64,000 nucleotides of DNA, from contig CAUEEP010000938.1 in the NCBI GenBank assembly GCA_958450365.1, positions 496,001-560,000 of the forward strand. The letters are read 5' to 3'. The notes under the pieces were generated by a model, which saw only the letters and a list, made by a program, of their open reading frames with translations, was not told where the DNA came from and searched no databases. Positions within the stretch are counted from its first letter, which is position 1. Each line of letters starts with the position of its first letter. Positions 22,686-34,395 of this stretch are shown here, piece after piece. Origin of the DNA: Mesorhabditis belari (taxonomy: Eukaryota; Nematoda; Chromadorea; Rhabditida; Rhabditidae). The position numbers and the translations under genes are program-made.

Positions 22686-22922
22686 ATACTTGGCAAGCTT
22701 CTTCTCCTTTGGTGGTCGATGGAGGATCTTCTTTGCCATTTGTTCGCTCAGTTTCACTTTTGCTCGCACGAGTCGATGGTCTGAGCCGGTGACAAAGGAG
22801 GGCACCACGCCGACGTCTAGAAGCGTCCATTTCCCGTTGGCGAGGATGTGGTCTATCTCGCACTTCGTCTGACCGTTGGGTGAGCACCAGGTCCATCGTC
22901 TTGAAGTTTTAATAGTCGACAA
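22683..22922 (-). pseudogene. LINE (RTE-type) endonuclease fragment
   Basis: The minus-strand frame contains WTWCSPNGQTKCEIDHILAN and SDHRLVRAKV, the end of the exonuclease/endonuclease domain of non-LTR retrotransposons (the conserved SDHR catalytic region). Nothing upstream or downstream continues as an intact element, so this is a relic. Confidence 0.8.
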
Positions 22923-23059
22923 AAATTTTTCTTAAAAACAATCAAAAACCAAAATCTATTCACCATTAGACTTGCTTTTTTTGAACTAAAAACTTTACAG
23001 CATCGTCGCTTTGTCATTGATTTAGTCGAAACTTTCAAAATCCTCCGTTGTAAACAGAT

Positions 23060-23405
23060 TAGCCCTTTGTTTATAGACTTTTTCAAATTTAAACCGCGGT
23101 CAGGGCCCAGAAGTGGCTCATTCCTTTTGCAAATTCCCTTTGCTTCCAATGCCTCTTTATCAAATTCATTTCCCGTTAGAGCCGCTAGATTATGGAACTT
23201 GCTCCCAAACGACATACGAGAAATTCAGTCGCTTTTCATATTCAAGAAACGTATCGATGCTTTAGATCTAGTGGCTCTTTGCCGTAAGTAATTGGCTTAT
23301 TGATTTCAGTATGTATTGTATGATTAAGTATCACTGTGCATTTCTCTATGATTTCTTTCACTTTATCGTTTGAATAAAGTATTATTATTATTATTATTAT
23401 TATTG
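23060..23405 (+). pseudogene. 3' end of a non-LTR retrotransposon
   Basis: The plus frame carries SFPVRAARLWNLLPNDIRE followed by SLFIFKKRID, typical of the extreme C terminus of LINE reverse transcriptases. After the stop come about 100 bases and a (TTA)n tail at 23380-23405, the usual 3' tail. 5'-truncated. Confidence 0.75.
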
Positions 23406-23662
23406 ATTACTTCTTGCCATCTTTTGCGCAAAGAATTGATGTCGCTCTTGAAAAACTCAGCCGGCTGTGACTCGAAAAACTTGGTGACCCAATTTTGGAC
23501 AACTTGACGGATTTTGAATTGGCCTTCTCATTGGCCAAAAGGTTTTGCATCAACCGGAATCAATGGTAATTTGAGGGAGCCAAATCGGGAGCATACGGCG
23601 GATGTGATAGAACTTTCCATCCTAGATTCTCCAGTTTTTGCTGAGTGATTTGTGCAACGTAT
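23406..23662 (-). pseudogene. mariner transposase fragment, C-terminal
   Basis: Minus-strand frames read NLGWKVLSHPPYAPDLAPSN, the mariner motif around the last catalytic Asp, then a frame-shifted tail (NWVTKFFESQPAEFFKSD region). Damaged by stop and frameshift. The mariner-like terminal repeat at 23663-23736 lies directly upstream, so the N-terminal half has been deleted. Confidence 0.75.
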
Positions 23663-23736
23663 CAATTTTAGGTTACATCTTATAAATTCTAAACAACTAG
23701 ACATATTAGGTTGTTCGAATATAAACGAGCGTTTTA
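23663..23736 (+). repeat. 74-bp direct repeat, right copy
   Basis: Partner of 22612-22685, adjoining the mariner fragment. Confidence 0.8.
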
Positions 23737-23748
23737 GTCTAGCGTTGT

Positions 23749-23895
23749 CATGGATGAACTTTATCTTTGATGTAGTTCATCCATGACTTTCATCCATGAC
23801 TTTCCATCCATGACTTTCCTCCAAGACTTTCATCCAAGACTTTCATCCATGAAGTTCATCCATGAATTTCCATCCATGACTTTCATCCATGACTC
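23749..23895 (+). repeat. CATCCATGACTTTC tandem repeat with hairpin
   Basis: The block begins with a 14-bp perfect hairpin (GTCATGGATGAACT and its complement) and continues as about eight variable 12-15 bp units around CATCCATGACTTTC. Confidence 0.75.
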
Positions 23896-24059
23896 CGGCT
23901 GGGTTTTGTTGTCGCCGGGGCCTAATCGATACTCCTTGACGAAATAAATGATAAATTTAAATTAAATAAAGAAAGATAGGTTTTAAAAGTTTTTATCACA
24001 AACAAAAATTTTTAGCCACGCTTGTTTATATCCAAAAAACCTAATAGATAAAAAGCACA

Positions 24060-24105
24060 GCTTTAAGAGCTACGTATAGTACGTATAGTACGTATAGTAC
24101 AAAAT
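24060..24105 (+). repeat. TACGTATAG tandem repeat
   Basis: Four copies of a 10-bp unit (TACGTATAGT), short and noncoding. Confidence 0.7.
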
Positions 24106-24617
24106 CGAATCCTTTAAAATCACCCAGTATAAAATTCTCTAGCAATAAGTACTGAATTTTGAAAATTTGTGCCTCTTCCCATTGAACTTTCACCACTCAA
24201 AGTCGGCTTTTGCTTCTTGTTTTGTTTTTCTTTGAGAGATTTACCTTTTCTCAAGATTGAAGGGAGTTCTTGAAGAACGGAGTGAAGTGTAGAGTGTAGT
24301 TGAAATGGGAGGAGAGATCAACGCAATCTCTATTCAATCTCTATTCACTCTCTACTCAATCTCAATTCAATCTCAATTCTTTCACTTTCAAACATTTCAT
24401 TTGTATTGCTCAAGTGGGAACGGTCAGCGGATCGAGTTTCGATGGGAAAATTGAGTGCAATTGTAGATAAATCTAGAAAATAGCTTGTAAGATTTATTCT
24501 TCAAGAAATTGATTTAGATTTTGGACATTTAGAAATTTAGAGGACAGGGACATTTAGAAACAACACTGACATCAATTCAATACCAGAAACAAAGCTTACA
24601 AATGAAAACAAAAGCTA

Positions 24618-24732
24618 TTCAGGCTCAGGCTTAGGCTTAGGCTTAGGCTCAGGCTTAGGCTTAGGCTTAAGCTTAGGCTCAGGCTTAGGCTTAGGCTTAG
24701 GCTTAGGCTTAGGGTTAGGCTTAGGCTTATCC
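24618..24732 (+). repeat. interstitial telomere-like array (TTAGGC)n
   Basis: About eighteen TTAGGC units with sporadic CAGGC and TAAGC variants, in the orientation of a right chromosome end and opposite to the array at 21811-21940. Confidence 0.88.
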
Positions 24733-25242
24733 TTTTACAAGCATTCAGTCATCCTTCTGCAAGCATTCAGTCATCCTTTTACAAGCAGCTTACTGCCTAT
24801 GCTTTGAATCGGAAAAATAGCAAAATAGCTCTGAGTTTTGTTGATGGTAGATTTTGTTGATTGATGTAAACTATATTTAGCTTTAAAAAAAGTCAGCTAA
24901 ATATAGTTGTTACAATTGTTCTACTCTTGTTTAATGTTTAGTGATCATCCGGGAGATTTTCTTGAACCTTTTCCCGTGGAACAGATTTTGTTTGTGGTTT
25001 TCGAGGAGTCTTCCACAAAAAGTGAGTACATGGAGAAGCTTTGAGAAAAAGCGATCGCTTCTACCCAGAAAATGTCTCCCATTTGCCGACAAGTGTAAGG
25101 AAATTTGATGACTTTTAACACAAGAAATCACTCAACTCGATTTTTTTGGGAAACTTGTTATTTCAACACAGAAAAGCTCAATGTTCTTTGTGTTTTCAAA
25201 GCTTTCAAAGAGCTTTCAAGACTGACTTTTATTTTGACAAAG

Positions 25243-25311
25243 TTCAGTTTTTGGGGGATAAAAATAGGATTTGTAAAGAACAAACCCTATTTTTATCCCC
25301 CAAAAACTGAA
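25243..25311. other. perfect 26-bp inverted repeat (hairpin)
   Basis: Left arm 25243-25268 (TTCAGTTTTTGGGGGATAAA onward) is the exact complement of 25286-25311 around a 17-base loop. Size fits a small fold-back RNA precursor, but a perfect stem with no bulge is more like a MITE tip or recombination product. Confidence 0.6.
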
Positions 25312-27582
25312 GTCGTTTCTCGAGATGCAAAAAAAAGTTAAAAAGCTTTGACCACACGAGGGGGCGGTTTTTCTGTGCGCACTTTATGAGAGCTTTTTTC
25401 TTGAGTGCTGGCTTTGGCCCGAGTGCAAATGATGGTCAAGCAAAAGGGAAAGGGCTCAGGAATTAACGGTTTCAATGATGATGACTGTTTCTAGGACCGA
25501 CTATTCGAATTCAGGCTTGATCAGGCTTTACTTATATAATCCTTGAGGTCTTTTAAGCTGTCCAGAAAGTCTAATACATAGGGGATTCTTTAGAGGTCAA
25601 AAATGACTCTTGTATTGTTCAAATGAAAACTTTATTGAATCAATTCCTAGGTAAAGCGGTTTACTCAGCTTTCGCTTTAAGATTAGTCTTGCTTTTGAGT
25701 GTAGCAACAAGTTCAGTTTTGTATTTTGTCGGATCCCAAAAACTTTATCGAGCTGTTTTTCAAAAGTTTCCAATTTTTCAATGAACAGAACAGAATGTCC
25801 ACAGCTAAATGGGGTTAGGTTGTTTGCTGGGATTTGGGAAAAGTAAAAAAAAATCGTAGAGAAAAGGAAAAGAGGAAAATCTCATCGTTTGACGAATGAC
25901 GGTTCTCGTGCAACGAAGGGAAAAGCTAAAGGGGAAACTAAAAGAGAAACATTTTCTTCTCAAAAAAAGAAAGGAAAAGAGATTCATCGGGACACACAGT
26001 TTGGCCAACAACTGCCCCAATGGACTGCTCTTCCTAGAAAACTGCAGAAAATTCTATAGCAGCTGACCGATTGAAGTGAAAAGAGAAAGAACACGTGGGA
26101 GAGTGGGCAAAGGGGGAAGTGAGTGCTTTTTGGAAGGGGTAACTTTGAAAATCCTCTCACCTCTTTTGTGATTGTTGATCGAACGAGGAGAAGCAGTAGA
26201 ACTTTGAGCTTTTACAAGTACATCATTCACTTTCAAATGAGAGTTTAAAAGCTATAGCTTTCGGATAAAAGACAGCCCTTATTGGATTACTATTCGAGGG
26301 ACTTAATTTCTAAACAACGTACTTCTAAAGTCCATCTTTCTTCTTCACTTCTTCTTTTTTCTTAACTTTTTCTTCTAAAGTCTATCGTTGTCTACTCTAG
26401 CTAGCGTGCACAACACCCCCACACTCAGCTCTGAGACAAATGGGCGACGACAAAGATGACGAGAAGCAGCTCCTATTAAGGAAAAGCTCTGCGCCAGACC
26501 GCAAGCGATTACGCTGCCGCACAAAGACCGCACAAAGAACACCTCCAAATCTCTTTACAAAGGAATTTCTTTTGTTCTGTAAACATTGCTCAGGTGAGAT
26601 ATAAAGGCAAAAGTTTGTACCCAAAGGTTTTCGGGGTCGCACAGCTACTGGCAGGGTTCGCTTTGTTGTTTCTCTAAGCAAAAATCTCTAATTTGTGCTG
26701 ATCTCGAGCCAGTCTTGACACAATTGATGGGTCATAGCCCAATTTTCATATTGATTGTCTTTACCGTAAAATGTTAGTAAACGTTTGTAAGGTTTTACGC
26801 TTAGGATTAATGTAGTTCCTGTAAAATAGGTTTGAATCCAAAATATCTATTCAGATTACTGTATCCTAGCGCAACTCTTATCTATAAGATATTCAGCGAT
26901 CAAGCTATTGTTTACCGGCTCAACGATCGGCCATCGCTGTTGTGCAAAAAAAGCATGTGATGGGCTCGACTCCAACGCCAATATTTGTGCGAATCTCTCA
27001 AGTGGCCGAGATTTTTAAGCGGCAAAGAGGTGCCAAATTTCTCGCAATTGCGATAAAAATAAGCTGGATCTAGGTGAGATTTTCTTGGATTTTCTTGGAT
27101 CTTTTCTCCTCTCAGCAATTCGATCTGAAGAGGTGAGAAAAATGGATTTGAGAAGGGTAAATAGAATTGGGGGAAAGAAAAGATCCATGTTTCTCACACA
27201 CATTCAAATAGATTTCAATCACGAGGGGATAAAGAAGTTGGGGAAAATGATGAGGCTAGTGCCAAAACCGAAGTGGCTTTCGTTTGCTGAATGAATATCT
27301 GAATAATTTGTCAAGTCATAGGCTTTTCTAAAAGGCAAATTTTGAGCTACAAGCTCAGGGCTCGAGTCCACACTTTGCTAGATCTAGTAAAATAAATGCT
27401 AGATATTTTGCAAGTTGTTAGTTTGCTAGTTACTAGACTAGTTGCTTGTTTGCAAGCTGCGAGTCCAGGTCAGGTCCAGGTCAAAGCCGCCAAGGTCACG
27501 ATCGCTTACCAGAAACTAGGAACAACGGATCACGCAACACGGATGTCCAATCTGTTCATGAGTTTTTAGTCTGTCCAAGCTC

Positions 27583-27620
27583 TGTAAACAGATTACAAAA
27601 GCATTTGTAATCTGTTTACA
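27583..27620. other. perfect 17-bp hairpin, 4-base loop
   Basis: TGTAAACAGATTACAAA, loop AGCA, then the exact complement. Too short for an animal microRNA precursor. Confidence 0.6.
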
Positions 27621-28501
27621 TCACCTGTTTACAGCTTTATCGCTTTTTTGACAAGTTAGTTTTTTTATTTTTGTGAATTGTTCTCTTGATTTTGATTTAG
27701 AGCTCTTGATTGTTCAATGTTTTTTTCCTTTAAATAAACTTTACTCTTTCTCGAAATAGGCTATTCTGTATTGAAAAGCAGCTAAAAAAAATAACAAAAT
27801 TAAGCGGATATTTCAAAATTTAAAGAAATAAGGCAAGAAGAAAAGAAAAATGAAACGGAGATTTTCTACAAAAAGATTTCAATGGAGAAAAAGGATTTCA
27901 ATGGATTCAGAAGGATTCCGAAGTTGATGAGGAAAGAAATCTCAATGTGAAATTCGGTAAACGTACAAAAGTACAGGTAAAAGTACAAATGCTCGAATTG
28001 GAAAGCTATAAGCTAGAGCTAACCCTTTCCATACCGTAACCAGTTAGTAGATGTTCAAAAATGAAACCATAGCCGGTTTACGGTGGTGCCTGGAATGGGT
28101 TATGCTTTGACTTTCGTATAAAACTGGCTCCTTGATAGCCCTTGATAGCTTCTTTTTTTCTTGCTTTACTTCGCTTATTTCACGAATTCCCTCATGAAAA
28201 TCGATAATAAACTTTAAGATTTACCGGTACACAAAAATTTCAGCAATAAAAAAAAGAAAACCGCAAAAATAAAACGTTTAACCGGTTCATAAGGCTATTC
28301 AAGAAAAAGAAACAAAAAAAATGACACACTTCTGGGCAAATGAAAACAGAAAAAGAAAAAGAAAAAGAAATTGTGCAGCGAGCATCCTAATAAGTGAAGC
28401 GAAAATTAGAAAGCAGTAAAATGGGGGAGAAATGAGTTAGAGTCATCAAATGAGTCATCAAACTAAGATTTTCTACTAAATCCTATATTTTCTTGATCAG
28501 C

Positions 28502-31500
28502 TTAGAGTTTGATCACCATTTTGCCGATATTCTTGCCGGCCATCATGTCAACGAAAGCCTGTGGAGCACGAGAGAGATCTTCGTAGACGGTTTCGCGGAC
28601 CTGGAACCGCGATTGAGGAAATCTTTGTGTCAGATGTAATCTTAGTATAAGATAACTATCATATAAGTCGTATTTATCTGACCATCATATTCTAGATTGC
28701 CAGCTACCTTCAATTTCCCCTCGGTGATCCACTGGCTGAGCTGTGCCACCGCGGAGTCCATCTCGTCTTTGTGCGCCAATAAGAGGAAACGATCACTGGA
28801 AGGATTTGATGAATCTTAGAATTTCTGTTTATTACTAATCAAGCTTTAAATGGGAAACAGTCTTCGTTACGTCCGTTATAAGTTACGTCCGTTATTGAAT
28901 TTCCTCCCATTACAGACATCCGATTCAAAACCGGATGTCCGTTTTTGAATCTATTCAATAAATGACGTTCGGTTCTGAAGCGGACGTCTGTTTTTCAATC
29001 GCCCAACTTACACTTTGACGATTTTTCTTGATTTGTTTTTTTTGAACTCAAAAAGTTACTTTTTACAAAAGAAGAAGAACTTTTGGGACACTCTGTACGT
29101 CAAGACCTCTGTACATCGTTTGTGAAGTTTCATGATAGATGCTCAATGATTAAAAGGAAAAAAAATGCGTTAGTTTTGAGGATTTAGTAGTAAAGTTTGG
29201 ATATTTTTGAAATCTATGTTGAAAGGGAACGCATATCTGCAAGAAGGATTTTTTGAATAGCATACCCTTTGGACTGTTTGTTAAAAATTCTCTTCTTGAC
29301 ATTCATAGACACTTGACGAAAATAATCCAAAAGTATCAAATTTTCTATTTTAATAAACCCCAGTCAAAATTTCCAGATAGGCAAACTCTAGTTAAAATGA
29401 TTTGGCAAAAGGGCTTGACTGTCAGCTCCGAGCCCAACTGATATTTTAGTTACTATTGTTATTATTGAATGATTTGTCTATTCTTATGCAAATGTGTCCT
29501 CGCCTGTGCTTATCCCTTTTATTGCCGAGAAGGGGCGGTCCTTGGGATTGCCTAGGAGGACAAATGAGACTCTGATTTAGAGTTCCCCCTTCCCCTTTAC
29601 ACTTATTTGTAATCTATTCGTCTTATTATACTACTGTAAATAAAGATACATATCTTCCGGGTCTATGCAACTGCAGTACAGGTCGGTCATTTCACAGGGA
29701 CTCCCCTCTGGTCGATCATTTCACAGGGACTCCCCGTTGGAGGAGTTGAGTTGGGTTGTCGGGGTGTTAGAGATGGCGGGATATCAAAAGGGATATCAAA
29801 AGGGATCCACTCTCTTTAACTTAACCCAAATTCTAGTCCACATCCGTTTATACCTAGAAACGAATATGGAGGTTCCACCTTAGAATTCGGCATTTCTAAC
29901 ACAACCAGACTTGTGTCTTGGTCAGAAATTTGTTTATTATATTTACCTATATTGCTTATTCACTTTATTCTTTATCCCCACAAATTTCTGACTAGACAAC
30001 TTAAACTCAACAAAGGAGTGACCAACCCGCTCGGTCCAACCTCTGCGCGAAAAATTTATTAGGGTAATAGCCGTCGTTCGGCTCCGAGCAACATCAAAAT
30101 TAATTTTTACAAAATTTTAGTAAAGAAAAGAATGACGTGCAGAGGGTAATAATTTATGGGCCTTTAACTTAACTCTTTAACTCTTTAAACCCTTTAACTT
30201 AACTCTTTAACTTAACCCAAATTCTAGTCCACATCCGTTTATATCTAGGAACGAATAAACGATTCAAAAACGGACTTTTGATTTTGAATCGGACGTCTGA
30301 TAGTGAATAGATTCAAAAACGGACAATATTCAACAATATTGTACAAAAAAAATCACCGTGAGATACTCCGTTGTGTGATTATCTCGGCGACAAAGGGATT
30401 CAGCGGCGGTGGATAGGGAAGATCGGTGTTGTAGACGGCGATTTGACCACAAAGAACCACTCGACCATCGACATTCATCTGCAATAAGGAAATCGAGAGA
30501 ATTATCCGATTATTCAAGTATTTAATGAATATTCGATGATAGTTTAATGGCACTCTACAGTGTTTAATGGCACTCTACAGTGTCATGTAAAAAGATTTGC
30601 ATCTTTTTAAAGGCTGAATCAGTTAATCATGAGCTTAATTGGATCAAATTCAAATAATCAAATTCTCTTTGTTAGTTCTTGACTCACTTTTTGAATAACC
30701 GCATCAGAGACGAAACCGCCGACGTTATCGAAATAAATATCGACTCCATTTGGCGCCAATTCGTCCAAACGATCGCCCACCGATTCGGTTCTAGAATTTC
30801 TTCTGTTTATTTGACTTCTTGGTTCAAAAAGCCCTGGTTAAACTTGGTCGATTGTTGACATACTTGTAATTGATCGTTGCATCAAATCCCAACTCATTGC
30901 AAATCCATTCTCCTTTCTCTTTTGAGCCACAAATACCGATGACTCGAGTGCAGCCTTCTAATCGAGCGATCTGAATCGAGAAATCGTTTCAATTTGAATT
31001 CGAATTCGAATTGAATTCGTTTCAAGTTGTTCTTTCGTTTCTAGAAATCTTTCAATGACATTTTTTAGGCAATTAGACCAGTTTTTGCAAATTTCAATGT
31101 TAGAGCTGTAGAGCTAGTCAAGCTGTAGAGCTCTTGTCTATGAATCTCAAAAATCTCTCATCTTTCAATCCTACCTGTCCAGCCAGCGATCCGCAACTCC
31201 CGGCTGCAGCCGACACCACAATTGTCTCTTTCCGATCTCTCCTTATCCGTGCCTTTTTTCGAATTCCCAACAAAGCGGTCATCCCGGAGATGCCCACTCC
31301 GGATAGAATGATCGATGGAGAGAAGCCGGAGGGTAATTCCACCTAAACATTTTAATTGTTTATGATGCTTTGGTTTATGTTTCAAACCCACTTTCACAAG
31401 ATCTTGCCCATCAGCGATGAAAACCCGTGTCCATGGCCAGAGATTCGCACAAGCGGTCACAATATCGCCTCTCTTCAATGTGCATTCAATGGTGGCCACC

Positions 31501-32536
31501 TGAAAGCGACTGCTGCTATTTATTGCTAATAATATTTACTACTATTTTCTCTAGTAAATAATCAGCTAGGTCTTGCCAGAGCTCAACAGCTCTCTTATCA
31601 CTATTCTGGTCAAAGTTTCGAGACGTCTCACCCACCTCCACAACTCCGATTCCCTCTAAACCATCGACAAGTCCTCCCTCTTCATATGGTGCCAAATAGT
31701 CGACGCCAGTTGATGCATTCATGCGACATCTCTGTAAAAACATTGTACAACAGTCGTGGGTAAATTAGGGTATTTCTAAATTGCCGTTCAAGAGTGTGTT
31801 CCCCGCGATCAATTAATTAATCGATTAAAGTTGGACGATTAAAATTTTAATCGATTAATCGAGAGGAACACATTCTAAACAGCTTAATGAATTCTAAACA
31901 GCACATTCTAAACAGCTTAATGAGCTTAATGAATACATAGCCAAGCTATTTCTAAAGGAAGAAATAAGGGTGTGTATAAAGTGCTCTAGCTCTAGCTTTC
32001 ATTTTAGCCAATCATTCTTTTCGCTACCTGTGCCGGATCGACGCTGAGATAGAGTGTCCTCACGATGCATTGTCCCGGTTCGAGATCTTCTCTTGTCGGT
32101 AAATGACAAGTCTCATGTTGGAAACAATCCGCTGATGGGGGTGAGTTTTCACCTGAGAAAAGGTTTTTTGTTTAAAGTCAAAAACTAGTAATTCAACTAG
32201 GGGAACTAAGGACCGGCGTTCGCCAAAACATTGATTGCCGGCGGGGTGGAACCCCTGGCTGGATCGCTGGCTGGACAGGTAGGATTGAAAGATGAGAGAT
32301 TTTTTGTGGGTGGGAAGGTGGAACCCCGAAGGCTCGGATTGAGAAACCAACGGCCTAGCAATCCACCATGCAAACAGATTGGTTCCGCTGTTTTTCTGCA
32401 CCTTTTCCTCTCAAGGGGCTTTATATGTTACCGTTTTTTTTGAGGATCCTAGGAGGCCTGTCCAATAGTATCCAATATCCTATCTAATATCCAAAATTTG
32501 CTCACCAGGTCTCCGGATGAAAACGATCCTTTCATT
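28502..32536 (-). CDS. prostaglandin reductase 2-like NADP(H) oxidoreductase, 348 aa
   Basis: Ten exons close exactly: 32506-32536, 32028-32152, 31636-31731, 31392-31499, 31175-31342, 30864-30970, 30688-30790, 30357-30478, 28708-28795, 28502-28600. Length matches human PTGR2 (351). Motifs in order: RRPGENSPP near the start, [22 protein letters not shown], the nucleotide-binding [13 protein letters not shown], the [11 protein letters not shown] and FDNVGG segments, [17 protein letters not shown], and the C-terminal [17 protein letters not shown]. This medium-chain reductase family reduces the enone double bond of 15-keto prostaglandins and related lipids with NADPH, in the cytosol. ATG at 32536 is the first in frame after an upstream stop. 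Intron 8 (28796-30356) is swollen by repeats, and exons 1-2 lie between inverted repeats of over 100 bp. C. elegans M106.3 is the family member I would compare first. Confidence 0.92.
29253..29645 (+). repeat. possible LINE 3'-end relic in intron
   Basis: An open frame (29253-29441) with retroelement-like composition is followed by an untranslated stretch ending AAATAAAGATACATATC. Suggestive of a LINE tail but no diagnostic motif is seen. Confidence 0.3.
29815..30257 (+). repeat. 51-bp direct repeats bracketing about 340 bp
   Basis: Copies at 29815-29868 and 30207-30257 share CTTAACTTAACCCAAATTCT and CACATCCGTTTATA with few differences, inside reductase intron 8. Nearby motifs CGGACGTCTG recur at 28985 and 30290. 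Confidence 0.65.
31857..32025. repeat. inverted repeat, left arm
   Basis: Reverse complement of 32602-32711, with a small internal expansion of a TTCTAAACAGC unit. Shared landmarks are AAGGAAGAAATAAGGGTGTG and TTTAGCCAATCATTCTTT. The arms enclose the first two coding exons of the reductase. Confidence 0.85.
32261..32305 (+). pseudogene. inverted ghost of a reductase exon/intron border
   Basis: About 43 bases read on the plus strand the same as the minus-strand end of exon 5 plus its intron start (GGCTGGACAG then GTAGGATTGAAAG). It lies in intron 1 of the same gene in the opposite orientation, so it is an inverted copy that includes intron sequence and was therefore made from DNA, not mRNA. 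Confidence 0.7.
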
Positions 32537-32601
32537 CTCGTTCAAACCACTGCATCCCTCGGCGAGACCGCGGCTGAAAATTGATCGTAATATTAGCGAA
32601 A

Positions 32602-32711
32602 GAATGATTGGCTAAAATGAAAGCTAGAGCACTTTATACACACCCTTATTTCTTCCTTTAGAAATACCTTGGCTATGCATTCATTAAGCTGTTTAGAATG
32701 TGTTCCTCTCG
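32602..32711. repeat. inverted repeat, right arm
   Basis: Partner of 31857-32025; lies just upstream of the reductase start codon. Confidence 0.85.
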
Positions 32712-33779
32712 ATTCAGAAATTGTCTAGCTTGTACATTTAGTTTGTAACCTATTAGATTTGAACTTATTAGATTTCAAGTTATTCCACGTACTCTTGACC
32801 CTTTCCCCCCCAAATTTTCCATTCAAAGATCACAGAAAAATGATGACAAACCTTTGAACCGAAGATAACATCAAACACGAATCGTCAAAGTCGTTTTCGG
32901 GGAAATTTCTCCTGAATTCCAATGAATAAATGAATGAATGAACTCTTTTAGCTTTCAATAAAAAAGGTCAAGAAATTTGAGTAAAATAAATTGAAATGTT
33001 GAATGTTGAATTTTATAGAAAAACCACAGAAAGGAGGCAAAAAAAAATGCAGAGACTGATAAGCTTTTGGCTATGTAGCAATGTACGAAAAAATAAAGGC
33101 GCAAAAATGGTGTGTACTTTTGTGACCAACTTGTCTTGTGTACGATTTTGCTAAACTTCAATTTAAACTTCAATAAGCTAAACCACAATTTAAACACTTG
33201 TTTTTGGTGATAGATTTTGAAAAACTCAAAAAACTATTAGAATCTATAAAGCCTGCGCTATCTGATAATACTTTAAAGTCAAAATTGGACAAGTTTAAGA
33301 AAAGCGAATCAGTTTTGGCACAAGGTTGGCAAAATCAAAGCAAAAAAAAAGCTTAATCATATGCCGCTTTGGATATGGTTAAGCTTAAAGTTTTGATATA
33401 AAAATATCCTCAAAGCAAGTCGGTTTCAAAAATGTACAAAAATCACGTTGTTCTCGATTAACATATCAATAGAAAGGCTAACAAAACGAAAGTTTTTTTG
33501 TTTTTATTTGTTCAAGAGAAAAGAGCGAAATGGGGAAGTGGGGAAGCGAAAATCACATGAAGACCCGGGAAAAGCACATGAAAACGGTGAGGGAATTTGG
33601 AAAAAAGGGGAAAAGATGCCGTTGAACAGAAGAGAAACGAGAAGTTGTCAAAGTGCAAAAAAATGATGAACGTTGAATTCTAGGGAATTTTGAGAGAGAG
33701 AGAAAAGATGAGAGAATAAAAGAGAGAGAAATACGCGAGAGATCCACCAAATAGAAAGCATAGGGGAAAGGGACATTGA

Positions 33780-34178
33780 TTGGGTGGGTCGGCGGGAACA
33801 GACCCCGGGTCACCTTTTGAGCTGCGCGCTCTTTTTTTTTGGCACACAAAGAGAGAACTGACGTTGATGATACAAGGCTCAAATGGGCGGAGAAACAGTT
33901 GGCGAGAGATTGCACGAGATCCCCAAACATGGGGGAAAAATCAGGTAGAGATACTCATTGCGAAGAATAGACAAAATTTTCACCGATCCCGCCGATTTGT
34001 CATTTGTCATAGTCAAATATCAGTTTTCGGATTGGGTTCAAAACACAGATATTTTACAGTATTCAACTACCGTAAACTCTTTGATATACGCACCACTAGA
34101 GAGGCATCAAAAAAAATGGAAGACCAAAATGCAATAGGTACTGCTGCAAGACCTACCGAATATGATCTCCACTTTTGA
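33780..34178 (+). CDS. unassigned 132-codon open frame
   Basis: Longest uninterrupted frame in this gap. No domain or signal peptide recognised, and an overlapping frame is also open over much of it. Likely chance; listed because nothing else explains the stretch. Confidence 0.15.
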   Translation: MGGSAGTDPGSPFELRALFFWHTKRELTLMIQGSNGRRNSWREIARDPQTWGKNQVEILIAKNRQNFHRSRRFVICHSQISVFGLGSKHRYFTVFNYRKLFDIRTTREASKKMEDQNAIGTAARPTEYDLHF

Positions 34179-34395
34179 TCGGTAAAACTTGCAAAACGTG
34201 GCCACGAGCTAGTTCAGCATTGAAACATGTAGAGATAGAAAGGAGTAATAAAGTTACAAATTGTTTAAATCAAAGACAAATGTCTTTTCCTAATGTTATC
34301 ATTGCTATTTAGAGCGACAAGGAGCTAGGCTAGCGCCTGCTTGACTATGCAAACAATCTCCACTTCTTGACAAAAGAGAGAAGAAGAATCTTTGT

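Larger units (their letters stand above)
24733..28501. other. intergenic, no gene recognised
   Basis: I found no exon chain on either strand. Present are a 26-bp perfect hairpin (25243-25311), a 17-bp hairpin (27583-27620), and a segment at 26505-26560 sharing CGATTACRCTGCCGCACAAA with 9390-9420 in a ceh-38 intron. Small open frames here lack recognisable domains. Confidence 0.4.

Noticed and set aside
23749..24105. Tandem repeats as a CRISPR array
   Set aside because: Units are contiguous and variable, with no unique spacers and no cas genes; the genome is eukaryotic.
32852..32871. Upstream first exon for the reductase (MLSSVQ)
   Set aside because: Splicing it to 32574 puts the next exon out of frame; the ATG at 32536 gives the correct protein start and length.
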